Positions 52,922 to 62,957 are shown, numbered from the stretch's first letter. The stretch is 64,000 nt of DNA from Myxococcota bacterium (GCA_022072125.1 JAJVIH010000062.1:1-64000); one strand, 5' to 3'. The notes: a model not told the origin generated them from the letters alone. Numbers and translations are program-made.

Positions 52922-54691
52922 TCAGGGGCGGTTGGCGCGGCGCAGTTCATGCGCCCAGGGCGGCAAGGGTCCGGGCGGATTGGGGCAGTGGATGATCTCG
53001 AAAATCGTCCACGGACCAGAGGCGAAGACCTCGCGCGCCCACCGGCCGCTGACGGCGCGGAGGTTGTCCGCGTTTTCGTAACGCGGATCCATCATCCCCA
53101 CCTGGGCGAATTCAAAAAAATCCATGGAAACCGGCGCCGGATCGCGCGGGTCCGAAGCGGGGCCGCTGATCACGAAGCGGGTATTCAGGGCGCAAAGCAG
53201 CGCATGCGGGAAAGCGGACGGCGATCCATTGAAGACCGTCAGCGCCAGCGGCTGCTTGAGCGCCGCCGCGCCCTTTAACACAGGCGAAACCGCGACCTCG
53301 CCCGCGATGAACACCCACGGGGTCAGGGGCGTCTCCGCAAGCACTTCCGCGGTGAGCAGCGGCGAATGCAACACGCTCTCGCCTTCCCGCCCCGCCCGCG
53401 CCAGCCAGTGCATCACCGGCTCCACCTGCACGGGCCGGAACCACGGCGCGGGACGGCTGTTGAAATGACGGATGTCGTACGCCACGAGTCCGGCGGTGTT
53501 GATCACGGAGATCGCCAGCCAGGCCGCCAGCATGACCCCTGGCAGGCCGCGCCGCCGGACAGCGTGCGCCGCCAGCATCACCGCTGGAACGGTGAATATC
53601 AGCGTCATGCAGTGCTTCCGGATATTGATGGCGAGATTCCACTGTCCCAGCGTGTAGATGGCGAACATGGCGGCGATCCAGACCACGGGCGCACGCCACG
53701 CGCCGCCGCGCCGCCACGCCCAAACCAGCGAAGGGATGGTGAAAAAAACCGGCCAGCACGCCTCGAAGATCATCCACAACGGCGGCAGAAAGGCCTGCGG
53801 CTCATCCATGCCCGAGTAGACTTCGAACATCTCCCAGTGGGCGGCGATGTAGGCGCCCATCGCGGACATGGCGATCAGGGCGGAGATGGTCCACGCCGCC
53901 GCGAAGGGTTTGCAGATCGCGAACCACCCCGGCGTGGATGGCGGCCAGTAACGCGCCAGGAGCCAGATCACCTGAAACGCCGCCAGCGGAATCGCCTTGG
54001 ATGTGTAGATGAACACCAGCGCCAGGTTGGCGGCCCCCAGCAGCGCCAGATCGCGCAGCCGCGGCGTGGCGGCTTCCCTGGTCATGCTGTACAGCAGCCA
54101 GGCGATTCCCAGCATGAACACCACGCCCACCGGCGCGAACATGGAGTCCCGCACTCCGGTTCCCAACGTGAGTTCCAGGAACTGGCGGTCGGTCTGGTTG
54201 GCGTCCATGCCCAGCAGCGCGGGCCACGACGCCCCCGGCGTCAGCCAGGCGCATGGAATGATCAACGCGGCGCCGCGCAATTTCCGGCCCGACAACTCCC
54301 AGGCGATGCGGGAGACCAGCCAGGCGCAGACCAGCGCGCAACCCAGCCGCACGAGCTGCATGGCGGCGACGGACGAAATCCCCAGCAGCGCGGCGAGTTT
54401 TCCAGTGAACAGCCAATAAAGGTTGGGCGAGAGTTGCAGCGTGTCCGGAAATCCGGCGGAGCGGATCAGGAAGGGCCACCACGAGCCGCGCCGCGCCTGC
54501 TCGATGGCGGACAAGTAGAACCAGTTGTCGTCAATATGCTGCCCGGTGTAGCCACTGAACCGGTACAGGGCGTCTTCATTCAGCCAGGCGGCGATGAAGA
54601 CGGGGGCGCACAAGACCATCATGCAGCCCGCCGAGATCGCGGCGCAGATCCACTGTCCCCGGGAGAACGCCGGTGATCCCTGATCGTTCAT
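52922..54691 (-). CDS. Polytopic membrane protein, glycosyltransferase-like (last gene of operon)
   Basis: 589 residues with about 12 hydrophobic helices, starting after residue 14 (WICAAISAGCMMVLCAPVFIAAW). A polar loop after the first helix (GQHIDDNWFY) carries an Asp-Asp reminiscent of the GT39/GT-C catalytic loop, and a C-terminal soluble domain of about 150 residues follows. GT-C enzymes use polyprenyl-phosphate sugars outside the membrane. The family cannot be named with certainty. ATG 54691 overlaps the stop codon of the preceding gene by 4 bases. Confidence 0.7.
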   Translation of the reverse strand: MNDQGSPAFSRGQWICAAISAGCMMVLCAPVFIAAWLNEDALYRFSGYTGQHIDDNWFYLSAIEQARRGSWWPFLIRSAGFPDTLQLSPNLYWLFTGKLAALLGISSVAAMQLVRLGCALVCAWLVSRIAWELSGRKLRGAALIIPCAWLTPGASWPALLGMDANQTDRQFLELTLGTGVRDSMFAPVGVVFMLGIAWLLYSMTREAATPRLRDLALLGAANLALVFIYTSKAIPLAAFQVIWLLARYWPPSTPGWFAICKPFAAAWTISALIAMSAMGAYIAAHWEMFEVYSGMDEPQAFLPPLWMIFEACWPVFFTIPSLVWAWRRGGAWRAPVVWIAAMFAIYTLGQWNLAINIRKHCMTLIFTVPAVMLAAHAVRRRGLPGVMLAAWLAISVINTAGLVAYDIRHFNSRPAPWFRPVQVEPVMHWLARAGREGESVLHSPLLTAEVLAETPLTPWVFIAGEVAVSPVLKGAAALKQPLALTVFNGSPSAFPHALLCALNTRFVISGPASDPRDPAPVSMDFFEFAQVGMMDPRYENADNLRAVSGRWAREVFASGPWTIFEIIHCPNPPGPLPPWAHELRRANRP

Positions 54692-55464
54692 CCGCGCTCC
54701 CAACGGAAAGGCAGCGGGCGTCCCAACATGCGTTCCGCCAGTTCCAGCTTGGTGGTCAGCCCGCCGGGCAGATCCTCGGCGTGATGGGTGATGACCTTCG
54801 CTCCGGGAAACCAGTTGCGCCGCCGCGCCGCGGTGTTCCAGGCAAACGCCGGATCCCATTCCAGGCGGGGGCGCGACTCATTGACATGGACCGGAGCAAA
54901 CACCGTCCATTCACACCACAGGCCGCGCTCGTCCAGGAGATTGAAGACATGGGTTTCGAGCGGAACATCCTCTTCAAGCTGGAACAGGCCGGGCAGCGCC
55001 GTCAGTTGATCCAGATCGGCGAGCGCCATGTCGGTGGCCGCCTGGCCGGCCAAATCCCAGGCGCTGGACATCCACGCCGCGCCGGTCCGCTGAAACTCCT
55101 CCGCTTGATGGCGCAGCCATTCCCCGTCGAGAAACCAGCTATCCGCCTGGGTCAGCAGCGCATAACGGAAACCCAGTTCGCGCAAGCGTTTCACCCCATG
55201 TTCCAGCAGCGCCAGATCGCCCCTGTGCAGCCCGGGATTGTCCTTCAATTCGATCAACTCGTCTTCCCCGGAGCCGGCGGGAAAGGGATATCCATCCGCC
55301 GCGCCGTTGGACGCCACCTCGATATGCAATCCCGCGCGATCATGCAGCGCGCCGAAGATGCGCAGGGAGATGAGCGCATCCTCCACCCGGTGAAAGACAC
55401 GCAGCAGCACCGCGAGGCGTTCGCCAGCGGAACTGTCATGGCGGCGCGGTCCCGGGATATCCAT
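54688..55464 (-). CDS. GT-A glycosyltransferase-like protein
   Basis: 258 residues without membrane helices. Features consistent with a nucleotide-sugar enzyme are an N-terminal beta-alpha pattern (LAVLLRVFHRVEDALISLRIFGAL) and an acidic motif YALLTQADSWFLDGEW in the position of a DxD-like site. Not matched to a named family by eye. ATG 55464 lies inside the end of the GT39-like gene, a 29-base overlap, so translation is coupled. Confidence 0.6.
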   Translation of the reverse strand: MDIPGPRRHDSSAGERLAVLLRVFHRVEDALISLRIFGALHDRAGLHIEVASNGAADGYPFPAGSGEDELIELKDNPGLHRGDLALLEHGVKRLRELGFRYALLTQADSWFLDGEWLRHQAEEFQRTGAAWMSSAWDLAGQAATDMALADLDQLTALPGLFQLEEDVPLETHVFNLLDERGLWCEWTVFAPVHVNESRPRLEWDPAFAWNTAARRRNWFPGAKVITHHAEDLPGGLTTKLELAERMLGRPLPFRWERG

Positions 55465-57166
55465 GGCTCACATCCGGTTGTTGTTCGACGCGATACAGGA
55501 TGATTTTCTCCAGCGGGCCGGAACCCAGCACCCACGGCAAGGGTCCCCAGCCCTCGGAATAAAAGCCGGCGTGCAAATCAAACGACATCACGCGCACCGG
55601 CCAGATATCGCCGGGGGTGAGAATGGCGCTCTGCCCCAGCATCTTTTCCGGATAGGGAAGCTGCCGCGGCATGGCGGGCAGGGAGGGCCAGACCAGCATG
55701 TCGCCCCGGCTGGCGGACATCGCGTTCCAGTCGAAGGGAATGCAGCCCGCGTGCGTCATGTACCAGCGGAAACCCCATTCGCCATTGAACAGGCAGCGGT
55801 GATCGCGCGGCGCCACCCGCATGATATTCGCCGCCTGCTCGCGGTACATGCCCGCGTACCGGTAATCCGCCACCCCCACGGCGATGGCGAGGATGGCGTT
55901 GATCAGCAGCACGGGCGCCCATTTCGCGTCGGCGGCGTCTTCAAACTCCGGATCGCTTTCCACCTCCCGCCACAACAGGATGAGCAAGGGAACCATCAGC
56001 ACCAGCAGGGTGCGCGCGGCGACAAACAGGTTGAAGGCGGTCTGTCCCGCCAGGTGGCCGCCAAACAGCAGCAGCAACATCAGCCGGGCCCCCTGATCCG
56101 GATCGAGCGGGCGGCGCGCGCGCCAGCATTGCGCCCATTCCCGCGCGGCCCCCCGCTGGCTCCACAATACCCCCACCAGCATCAGCACGCCCGCGCCCGC
56201 CATCAAGGCGAGCCAGAGGCGATAGGGAATACCCGTGTCTTCAGGCGCAAGCTGGCTGGCGGCGATGATCATGGCGCCCAGCGCCAGCGCAAAAACGGCG
56301 ATGGGACCCGCGCCCTTCCAGTCGCGCGTCAGCGCTTTCAGCAGAAACGGCGCGGCGGCGAAAATCCCCGCGGCGGTTAGAAAACTCGCGGCGGTCAGAA
56401 AGGAGCCGGCGACGCGGCCCGGGGTCATGTCCATCCACTCTCCCGCATCGGCGACATGCCAGACCCCGATGGTGATCAGGTTGTGGACGGCGAATCCGGC
56501 GATGAACACCCAGGGCGCGGCGGCGGCGAGGATCCACTTCCGCCACGGAACCCCCATGGCGAGCGCGGCGGCGGCCATCACCATCGAAACCGTGAAACCG
56601 CGGTACTGGAAGCAGGCGGCGAGAAAGGCCAGGGCCGCCGCCCCGCGCATCAGCCCGCGGGAATCCTGGCGGAGAGCCATCCAGAACAGGGTCAGCGAAC
56701 CATAATAACAGGCGAGAAACGGCGTCTCCGTGAAGAAGTCCTGCCAGGTGACGGCGGCGGCGGGACACAGGGCGAAGAGCGCCAGCGGCCAGTGCGGGCG
56801 GCGGACAAACAGCGCCATGAAGGCGCCCACCGCGATCGCGCAGGCGAGAACCCAGGGCAGGTAAAACAGGCGCAGCGCGATCTCGCTGTCCGATCCGCCG
56901 CCGAGGGCGAACCACAGGGACCAGTAATAGGATAGTCCTGGGGGATGCTGCGTGAAGTGAACCGTGGGCATCCTCTGGCCGAACAGCGATTGCCAGCCGC
57001 CCAGGGGGTCCAGAGGCGAAACGAGAATCCGCGCCGCTCCGCGCAGGTAAATCTCGTCGTCAATGTGAATGGCCTTGTCGAGCGCGGGCAGCACGGCGGC
57101 CAGCGCCGCCGCCAGCGCGGTCCACAACCACGGGGTCCGCGGCAGATTTCCAAGGTTAGTGTTCAC
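55436..57166 (-). CDS. GT39-family-like membrane glycosyltransferase
   Basis: 576 residues with about 12 membrane helices. The first extracytoplasmic loop contains IHIDDEIYLRGA, the Asp-Asp-Glu of GT39/ArnT-like enzymes, followed by HFTQHPPGLSYYWSLW. These enzymes transfer mannose or aminoarabinose from a polyprenyl-phosphate donor. GTG start at 57166 overlaps the end of the oxygenase gene by 11 bases. Third gene of a five-gene glycan operon. Confidence 0.82.
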   Translation of the reverse strand: MNTNLGNLPRTPWLWTALAAALAAVLPALDKAIHIDDEIYLRGAARILVSPLDPLGGWQSLFGQRMPTVHFTQHPPGLSYYWSLWFALGGGSDSEIALRLFYLPWVLACAIAVGAFMALFVRRPHWPLALFALCPAAAVTWQDFFTETPFLACYYGSLTLFWMALRQDSRGLMRGAAALAFLAACFQYRGFTVSMVMAAAALAMGVPWRKWILAAAAPWVFIAGFAVHNLITIGVWHVADAGEWMDMTPGRVAGSFLTAASFLTAAGIFAAAPFLLKALTRDWKGAGPIAVFALALGAMIIAASQLAPEDTGIPYRLWLALMAGAGVLMLVGVLWSQRGAAREWAQCWRARRPLDPDQGARLMLLLLFGGHLAGQTAFNLFVAARTLLVLMVPLLILLWREVESDPEFEDAADAKWAPVLLINAILAIAVGVADYRYAGMYREQAANIMRVAPRDHRCLFNGEWGFRWYMTHAGCIPFDWNAMSASRGDMLVWPSLPAMPRQLPYPEKMLGQSAILTPGDIWPVRVMSFDLHAGFYSEGWGPLPWVLGSGPLEKIILYRVEQQPDVSHGYPGTAPP

Positions 57167-57968
57167 CGGGCCGTTTTTGCCACAACGTGGAATGTTCCTC
57201 CCGCACTTCCAGCGCGGGGCGCCCGTTGGAGTAATAATACATGGCGATGGATTTCCGCGATTCGTTCCACGGGCAGGTCAGCGGATCCGGATGCCCGTGG
57301 AACGAAGTCGAGGTGGTGCTGAACACCACCAGACGGTTGAACACCGGCAGAATGCTCTTCTGGCAGGCGGTCATTTTTTCGTCCCACAACTCCAGCGCGC
57401 CGCCATGGCCCTCCGTCCAGCCGCGGTTGAGATACAGCAGCACGTTGAGGCGGCGATCCAGCCGCGTGTGGGGATGCTTGTTGAAATCCGCGTGGACATG
57501 CAGATATCCGCCGCGCTCGATCTGGTGAAGCCCGCCTCCAAAAAGGTGGGGATCGGGAATCAACCCGCTGATGCCGGTCAGCGTCTCCAGGAACAACACA
57601 AAGGGCGACGAGTTCAGTTCGTGCAGGAAGAGACGGGTGACAGGCCCCAGTTGGGCTTCGTTCCGGGATTCAAGCTTGCAGTCCACGGTGGAGTTGTACT
57701 GCATCCAGTTGGTGTCGCGCGGGCCCGGAAACTCACGGAGAATGGCGTCCAGCAGGCCATCGGGAAACAGGCCGTCAATCACCGCGTGGGGAAACGGTTG
57801 CGCGTTGCGGTAATCGGCCGCCAGGGAGGCGGCCTTCGCCATGAACGCGGGGGCGTCCACAAACCAGGGCTCGCGCAGCCAGTCGCGGCCGCCGGAAACC
57901 TTGGCGCGCAGGCGATCCGCGATCTCACGCAGGCGCCGCACGCCGGATCTGGAGGCGGCGTTGCTCAT
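57156..57968 (-). CDS. 2-oxoglutarate/Fe(II)-dependent oxygenase
   Basis: 270 residues with the double-stranded beta-helix facial triad: H-x-D in YLHVHADF (His159, Asp161) and the distal His in TSFHGHPDPL (His224), followed by the 2-oxoglutarate-binding Arg in ESRKSIAMYYYS (Arg238). These enzymes hydroxylate sugars, lipids or peptides. Members of this type commonly sit in polysaccharide clusters. It overlaps the preceding gene by 4 bases and the next by 11, so it belongs to the glycan operon. Confidence 0.9.
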   Translation of the reverse strand: MSNAASRSGVRRLREIADRLRAKVSGGRDWLREPWFVDAPAFMAKAASLAADYRNAQPFPHAVIDGLFPDGLLDAILREFPGPRDTNWMQYNSTVDCKLESRNEAQLGPVTRLFLHELNSSPFVLFLETLTGISGLIPDPHLFGGGLHQIERGGYLHVHADFNKHPHTRLDRRLNVLLYLNRGWTEGHGGALELWDEKMTACQKSILPVFNRLVVFSTTSTSFHGHPDPLTCPWNESRKSIAMYYYSNGRPALEVREEHSTLWQKRPGEH

Positions 57969-60148
57969 GGATCACACTCCGCTTTCGAATCTTCCCGGGC
58001 GGCGGGGAGGGTGGGTACGCCCTTGTCGAGGAAGCCGCGCAGGAAGCAACCGTAACGGTGCTTCACGCTCTCCATGCGGAAGGTTCCGTAATGCGGATTG
58101 ATCTGAGGCGCGCCCGGCACGTTGTACGACAGCAGCACGAAGGTGGCCTTCGCGCCATTGGGCAGCGTGCGGTTGCCGGAAACCGGGGCGTCCACCACCT
58201 TGCCGCCGTTGAAGGAAATGCGCTCCGGCAGTTCCGGGTCCACTTCGCCGCGCACGGCGTCCAGACCGAACGAGGCGGCGACGGCGTTGGCGGTCAGTTC
58301 CGGCGTGAAGGTGTCGCCCAGGCCGTGCAGTTGCAGCACGTTGCGGCTGGGCCACGAGGGCTCCATGGCGGGCCCGGCCATCGCGGCGAAATTGGGGCCG
58401 TCGGCTTCGTCGAAGATCATCTGAATCACGGTCAGGATGGGATCGTGGACATCCAGTTCGTGCCCCTTCGCCGCATCCATGCCCAGAACGCTGGCCATGG
58501 TTTTGGCGATGTCCACCGGCGACTTCTGCGACATGACAAACGAAATCGCCGCGCCGCCCGCGCCGGAGGTGATGACCACGCGCACATCCGGATCCACGGC
58601 GGCGATCACATTGGCTTGCGAGGACCCCAGCGAATGTCCCATGAAAAACAGGTTGCGGGCGTCCCATCTGACCTTACCGCCGGGCGCGGTCACGCCGGGG
58701 CACGCCGCGGCGTCCATCTCCATCGCGCCAGCCATGCGCCCGAAGACCATATAGTCGCTGATGGTCTGGCGTGTGTTGTCGCGCACCGCCCAGGGATTGA
58801 AGAAGTTGAAATAATTCAGCCCGGCGTCCGGGCCCGCGCCGCCGGGAACACGCGCGCCATGGGCGACCGCATCCAGCCCGCCAGCGGCGATTCCACGCCG
58901 CGCGGCCACCTGGGCCGGGCCCGACCCGCGGAACGACGGATCGGGCGGACCGTCGGTGAAATTCTGGCCGCGATCGATCACCTGACGGAAATTGCCGGTC
59001 ATGCCATGCCCGTACATCATCAGCGGGAAGCCCCTTTCCGGCATGGGCTGCTTGGGAATGGTCAGGGTGAAGCGCAGTTCATCGGCGCCCTGCTGTTTTG
59101 GAACGCCGTTTTCAAACACGATCCGGCCCTCGCGCTTCTTCGCGTCCTTGTAGGGAGCGGCGCCGGTTTGCCAGCGCGGCGAACCGAATTTCCCCTCGAT
59201 GAGGCAATAACCGGCGAAGGTTTCGGTCACCTTCGCCTCAATGGGCCGGATTCCCGGACCAGCCTCGATTGCCTTGGCGGCGATGGCTTTCATGCCCGAG
59301 GCGGGCTCGCCAGTGGTGAAGACCGTGTAGGCGCGAATATCCCCGATTGGCGGCGGACGATCGGCGCCGGCGGGCAAACCTTCGCCGCGCAGGTAATCGC
59401 CCAGCGCCTTGACGCTCTCCGCCCAGCGGCGCGCATCGTCTGGCGCGCCAGTCCAATCCACATTGCGGCTCCATGACCAGCGCGCCGTCTCCGCCAGGAC
59501 CGGAGCGCCAATGGCCTTGCCATCCGCCGTCTTCACCGCGCTGGTCGCCACCAGCGCATAGGAGGTGGCGGGCCGCAGCGGCACACCCATCACCGGCAGC
59601 GCCGCCAGCAGGTGGGGAACCGACTGCGGCTCTTCCCCCGCCTTGAATGCAAAGCTGACCGGATGTTTTTTCCCATACAGCGGCGAAGCCCTGTCCACGC
59701 ACACCAGAAAGGCGGAGGCGTTGGGATCCAGCGACGCCCGCGCATCAGCGGGCAGGCTGGCGCGATCCAGCGCGCCGTCGAAGGGGAGATAAATGGCCCC
59801 CTGCGTGGAAAAGCTCTTCAGCGTGCGGACAAACTGGAGATATGACAGGACGATTTCCTTGTCGCCGTGGGGAAAGCCTTTGGTGTCAATGGTCCCTTCG
59901 GCGGTCAGGGCGGCGTTGGCGGGAAAGGGCCGGTCGAAAAAACCGCCCGCCAGATTCAGTTTCATCGCCGCGCCGGGCAGCGCGGGCTGAATCTCCCATT
60001 TCACCAGCGGCCCTGGCCCCGCATCGCCCCCGGCGGCCGCGCCGTCCGCCGCCTGCCCTGCGTCATGGATGGCGGGTTCCGTGGAAGAACATGCCCAGCA
60101 ACCGGCCCACACCAGCCAGAGGCAGAACAAACGGGCGGAAAACGGCAT
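57965..60148 (-). CDS. Alpha/beta-hydrolase lipoprotein (first gene of glycan operon)
   Basis: 727 residues. Lipoprotein signal with Cys17 (WAGC) and an Asp/Ala/Gly-rich linker (HDAGQAADGAAAGGDAG). The N-terminal half contains beta-sandwich sequence (PANAALTAEGTIDTKGFP), and the C-terminal half has the alpha/beta-hydrolase nucleophile elbow GHSLGSS with a preceding oxyanion HG motif (MYGHGMTG). Probable activity is esterase or lipase at the envelope. ATG 60148 has GGGAG at good spacing. It is the first gene of an operon with a clear sigma-70 promoter and overlaps the oxygenase by 4 bases. Confidence 0.82.
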   Translation of the reverse strand: MPFSARLFCLWLVWAGCWACSSTEPAIHDAGQAADGAAAGGDAGPGPLVKWEIQPALPGAAMKLNLAGGFFDRPFPANAALTAEGTIDTKGFPHGDKEIVLSYLQFVRTLKSFSTQGAIYLPFDGALDRASLPADARASLDPNASAFLVCVDRASPLYGKKHPVSFAFKAGEEPQSVPHLLAALPVMGVPLRPATSYALVATSAVKTADGKAIGAPVLAETARWSWSRNVDWTGAPDDARRWAESVKALGDYLRGEGLPAGADRPPPIGDIRAYTVFTTGEPASGMKAIAAKAIEAGPGIRPIEAKVTETFAGYCLIEGKFGSPRWQTGAAPYKDAKKREGRIVFENGVPKQQGADELRFTLTIPKQPMPERGFPLMMYGHGMTGNFRQVIDRGQNFTDGPPDPSFRGSGPAQVAARRGIAAGGLDAVAHGARVPGGAGPDAGLNYFNFFNPWAVRDNTRQTISDYMVFGRMAGAMEMDAAACPGVTAPGGKVRWDARNLFFMGHSLGSSQANVIAAVDPDVRVVITSGAGGAAISFVMSQKSPVDIAKTMASVLGMDAAKGHELDVHDPILTVIQMIFDEADGPNFAAMAGPAMEPSWPSRNVLQLHGLGDTFTPELTANAVAASFGLDAVRGEVDPELPERISFNGGKVVDAPVSGNRTLPNGAKATFVLLSYNVPGAPQINPHYGTFRMESVKHRYGCFLRGFLDKGVPTLPAAREDSKAECDP

Positions 60149-60197
60149 TTCAAACTCCCGCGAGAGCAAACGGATCATCAACCCCACTGTGCAGGAA

Positions 60198-60227
60198 ACT
60201 ATATCCGCCTGCCCGCCCGCCTGCCAA
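60198..60227 (-). promoter_or_regulatory. Sigma-70 promoter of the hydrolase-glycan operon
   Basis: Minus strand TTGGCA (60227-60222), 18-base spacer, TATAGT (60203-60198). Predicted transcript start near 60191, 43 bases before ATG 60148. Confidence 0.65.
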
Positions 60228-60305
60228 ATGAGCCCGGATCGCCGCAAGAGCAGGCGGAAAGCGCATGATCCGGCGTTCCTCCGCCGCGCGGGAAGAAGCC
60301 GCGCC

Positions 60306-61985
60306 TCACTTCACCGGACGCAGAATTTGCAGGATGATCCAGCCCACGGCCGCCGCCGTGAGTATCCAGCCCAGGTTGCCCAGCCACGCCGGGTCCTTGC
60401 CGTGAATCAGCGCGCTGGCGATGGCGAGCCCCGCGGTCATCATCCCGGCGGATTGCAGGTTGGCCTGGCGCTTGAGCGATTCCGCCAGCAGGTCCAGGCG
60501 ATCCAGCTCCACCCCGAATTTGACCCGGCCGTTTTCGATTCCCGCCAGAATCTCCCGGCCCGTGCGCGGCGCCATGCGCAGCAGCCGGTTCAGGCTCTCG
60601 ATGCTCTGCAACAGATCACGGGTGATTTTTTCGGGAGCGTAGCGTTGCCGCAGCGCCTCCTCCACATAGGGCCGGGCCTGCGCGATGATATCGAGATCGG
60701 GATAGATGGTCTTGCCCAGGCCCTCCACGGTCATCAGGGCCTTGAACATCATCGTGTAATCCGGCGGCATTTTCAGCCGGTACTTGACCGCTCCGTCTAT
60801 CAGCTTGCTGAAGAAGGCGCCGATCTCGACTTCATCCAGCCGCTTGTTGACGAGGTACTCCTCCATCACGTCAATCACGTCGGCCTGAAAGGCGTCGAAG
60901 GGAACGGGCGCCGTCTTGACGCCGATCTCGTAATAAATTTCGGCGATGCGCTGCCAGTCCTGCCGCGACATCGCCATCAGCATGTCAATCACCCGGTCCT
61001 TCATCAACGGGGTGAGGCGTCCCGCCATGCCGCAATCGAGAATGGCCACCGTGCCGTTGGGCTCGATCAGCACGTTTCCCGGATGCAAATCTCCGTGAAA
61101 AAACCCATCGCGCAGCAACATGCGGAACACCACGTCGGCGAGCGTCTGCGCAATCTGGGCGCCGTCGAATTTGCCGGATGCGTAGGCGTCCGTCACCTTG
61201 GCGCCCTCGATGAATTCCATGACCAGCACTTCGGGGCGGCACAAATCGAGGAAGGGCTTGGGAAAGCGGACCCCCGGCGTCCCCTGGAAATTGCCGCTGA
61301 ACCGGGACAGGTTGCGCGCCTCGATGGTGAAATCGAGTTCCCGGCTGATGGCGCGGTCAAATTCGTTGATGATGCCGGTCAAGTCCGCCAGTTGCGCCTC
61401 CGGGATGGCCTTCTCCACGCTGCGCGCCAGGAAATACAGGATATTGATGTCGCTCTCGATCTTCTCGCGGATGCCGGGGCGCATCACCTTCACGGCCACC
61501 GGCGTTCCATCTTTCAGCGTCGCGCGGTGGACCTGGGCGATCGAGGCGCTGGCGATGGGCTGCTCCTGGAACGACCCGAAATGCGCTTCAATCGGGCCGC
61601 CCAGGGCGTTTTCGACGCGCTGTCTCGCCTCTTCCCATGAAAAGGAAGACACCTGATCCTGCAGCTTGCTGAATTGCTCGACATATTCCGGCGGAATCAG
61701 ATCTTCGCGGGTGGACAGAATCTGCCCGAGTTTGACGAAAGTCGGACCCAGTTCCTGAATGGCGAGGAACAGACGCTCCGCGGTGGACAGGCGGGCGACA
61801 TCCTTGGGCTTGGCTTTTTCCAGCAGCCCGGAAAAAGGAACCGCCTCCGGCAACTCGATGCGGCGCAGCACCTCGCCGAAACCGTAGTTGATCAGCACCA
61901 CCGAAATATCGCGGAAGCGGCCCACATCCTTGATGAGCGCCTGCCCCCGCCGCAGGTTGGTGACCACTTTGCCAATGGCGGACAT
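60306..61985 (-). CDS. ubiB: UbiB/ABC1 family atypical kinase
   Basis: 559 residues. It has the KxGQ motif (FVKLGQILSTREDLIP), the Ala-rich loop replaced by QPIASASIAQVHRA, the ExD motif (SRELDFTIEARN) and the catalytic HGDLHPGN, followed by ILDCGMAGRL. The C-terminus has two membrane helices. UbiB-like kinases are needed for ubiquinone synthesis; their direct reaction is an ATPase. Other ABC1-family members act in lipid homeostasis. ATG 61985 is divergent from the NAD(P)-binding gene, with 90 bases between starts. Confidence 0.93.
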   Translation of the reverse strand: MSAIGKVVTNLRRGQALIKDVGRFRDISVVLINYGFGEVLRRIELPEAVPFSGLLEKAKPKDVARLSTAERLFLAIQELGPTFVKLGQILSTREDLIPPEYVEQFSKLQDQVSSFSWEEARQRVENALGGPIEAHFGSFQEQPIASASIAQVHRATLKDGTPVAVKVMRPGIREKIESDINILYFLARSVEKAIPEAQLADLTGIINEFDRAISRELDFTIEARNLSRFSGNFQGTPGVRFPKPFLDLCRPEVLVMEFIEGAKVTDAYASGKFDGAQIAQTLADVVFRMLLRDGFFHGDLHPGNVLIEPNGTVAILDCGMAGRLTPLMKDRVIDMLMAMSRQDWQRIAEIYYEIGVKTAPVPFDAFQADVIDVMEEYLVNKRLDEVEIGAFFSKLIDGAVKYRLKMPPDYTMMFKALMTVEGLGKTIYPDLDIIAQARPYVEEALRQRYAPEKITRDLLQSIESLNRLLRMAPRTGREILAGIENGRVKFGVELDRLDLLAESLKRQANLQSAGMMTAGLAIASALIHGKDPAWLGNLGWILTAAAVGWIILQILRPVK

Positions 61986-62078
61986 GGCGCCCGTTTACCC
62001 CCCTTGCAGCGCCGTGGCAAGATATCCCGCGCCGCGGCGGGAGCCGGAAAATCCCCCGCGACTGACTTGGAGGCCATG

Positions 62079-62957
62079 ATGTCTAAAACCATTCTGGCGG
62101 CCGGCGGAAGCGGCAAACTGGGCCGCGAGGTGGTGCGCCGCCTGCTTGCACAGGGCTGGACCGTCCGCGTGTTGACCCGCAACGCGGCGAAGGTCAAGGC
62201 CATGTTTGGCGATCGGGTGATCGCCGTGGAGGGCGACGCGCTGCGGGGGGATACGCTGGGCGTGGCGCTGGCGGGCTGCGATGCGGTCTTTTCCTGCCTT
62301 GGCGCGGCGGTCACCAGCGACTGGAAAGCCGGACGGCCCGGTTTTTTCTCCGTGGATATTCCCGCCAACCGCAACCTGATCATGGCCGCCAAACAGTTTG
62401 GGGTGAAGCGGTTTGTGTATGTGTCCATGCTGGCGCCGGCGGGATTTCCCTCCACCTGGTACACGGATGCGCACCTGAAGGTGGAGGAAATTCTGCGCGA
62501 ATCCGGCCTGCGCCATGTGGTGGTGCGGCCCACCGGGTTCTTTTCCGGATTCGCGGAAATATATGACATGGCCGCGAAAAACCGGGCGGTGATGTTCGGC
62601 GGCGGCGAGGCGCGCACCAACCCGGTTGACGATGGCGATCTCGCGGAAGTGTGCGTGGAAGTCATCGAATCGGGCGAGGGCGGACTCGTGGAAGCGGGCG
62701 GGCCGGATATCCTGACGCGGCGGCGCATCCTGGAAATGGCGTTCGAGGCCCGGAACAAGCCTGTCAAATACACGCGGATTCCTGTCTGGCTGGGCAAACT
62801 GGCGGGATCACTGCTCCGTCTGTTTCACCCGCGCATGGGCGAACTCGTGCATTTCATCGCTTGTTTGCATCAACACGATCTCGTCGCTCCACGGCGCGGC
62901 AAACAGCGGCTGGCGGATTTTCTGGCGGATGTCCATCGCCGCCGCGCCGGGAACTGA
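62079..62957 (+). CDS. NAD(P)-binding Rossmann-fold protein (NmrA/atypical SDR type)
   Basis: 292 residues. The opening ILAAGGSGKLGREVVRRLLAQG is an atypical-SDR glycine motif (GGSGKLG). There is no Y-x3-K active site, but YVSMLAPAG and the HLKVEEILRESGLRHVVVRPTGFF segment match NmrA/NAD(P)H-binding oxidoreductase-like proteins. It may act as a redox sensor or reductase. ATG 62079 is chosen because GGAGG (62069-62073) stands five bases before it. Divergent from ubiB. Confidence 0.82.
   Translation: MSKTILAAGGSGKLGREVVRRLLAQGWTVRVLTRNAAKVKAMFGDRVIAVEGDALRGDTLGVALAGCDAVFSCLGAAVTSDWKAGRPGFFSVDIPANRNLIMAAKQFGVKRFVYVSMLAPAGFPSTWYTDAHLKVEEILRESGLRHVVVRPTGFFSGFAEIYDMAAKNRAVMFGGGEARTNPVDDGDLAEVCVEVIESGEGGLVEAGGPDILTRRRILEMAFEARNKPVKYTRIPVWLGKLAGSLLRLFHPRMGELVHFIACLHQHDLVAPRRGKQRLADFLADVHRRRAGN

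Noticed and set aside
60069-61640. 523-codon open frame on the plus strand
   Set aside because: Antisense to the UbiB gene, which has all catalytic motifs.
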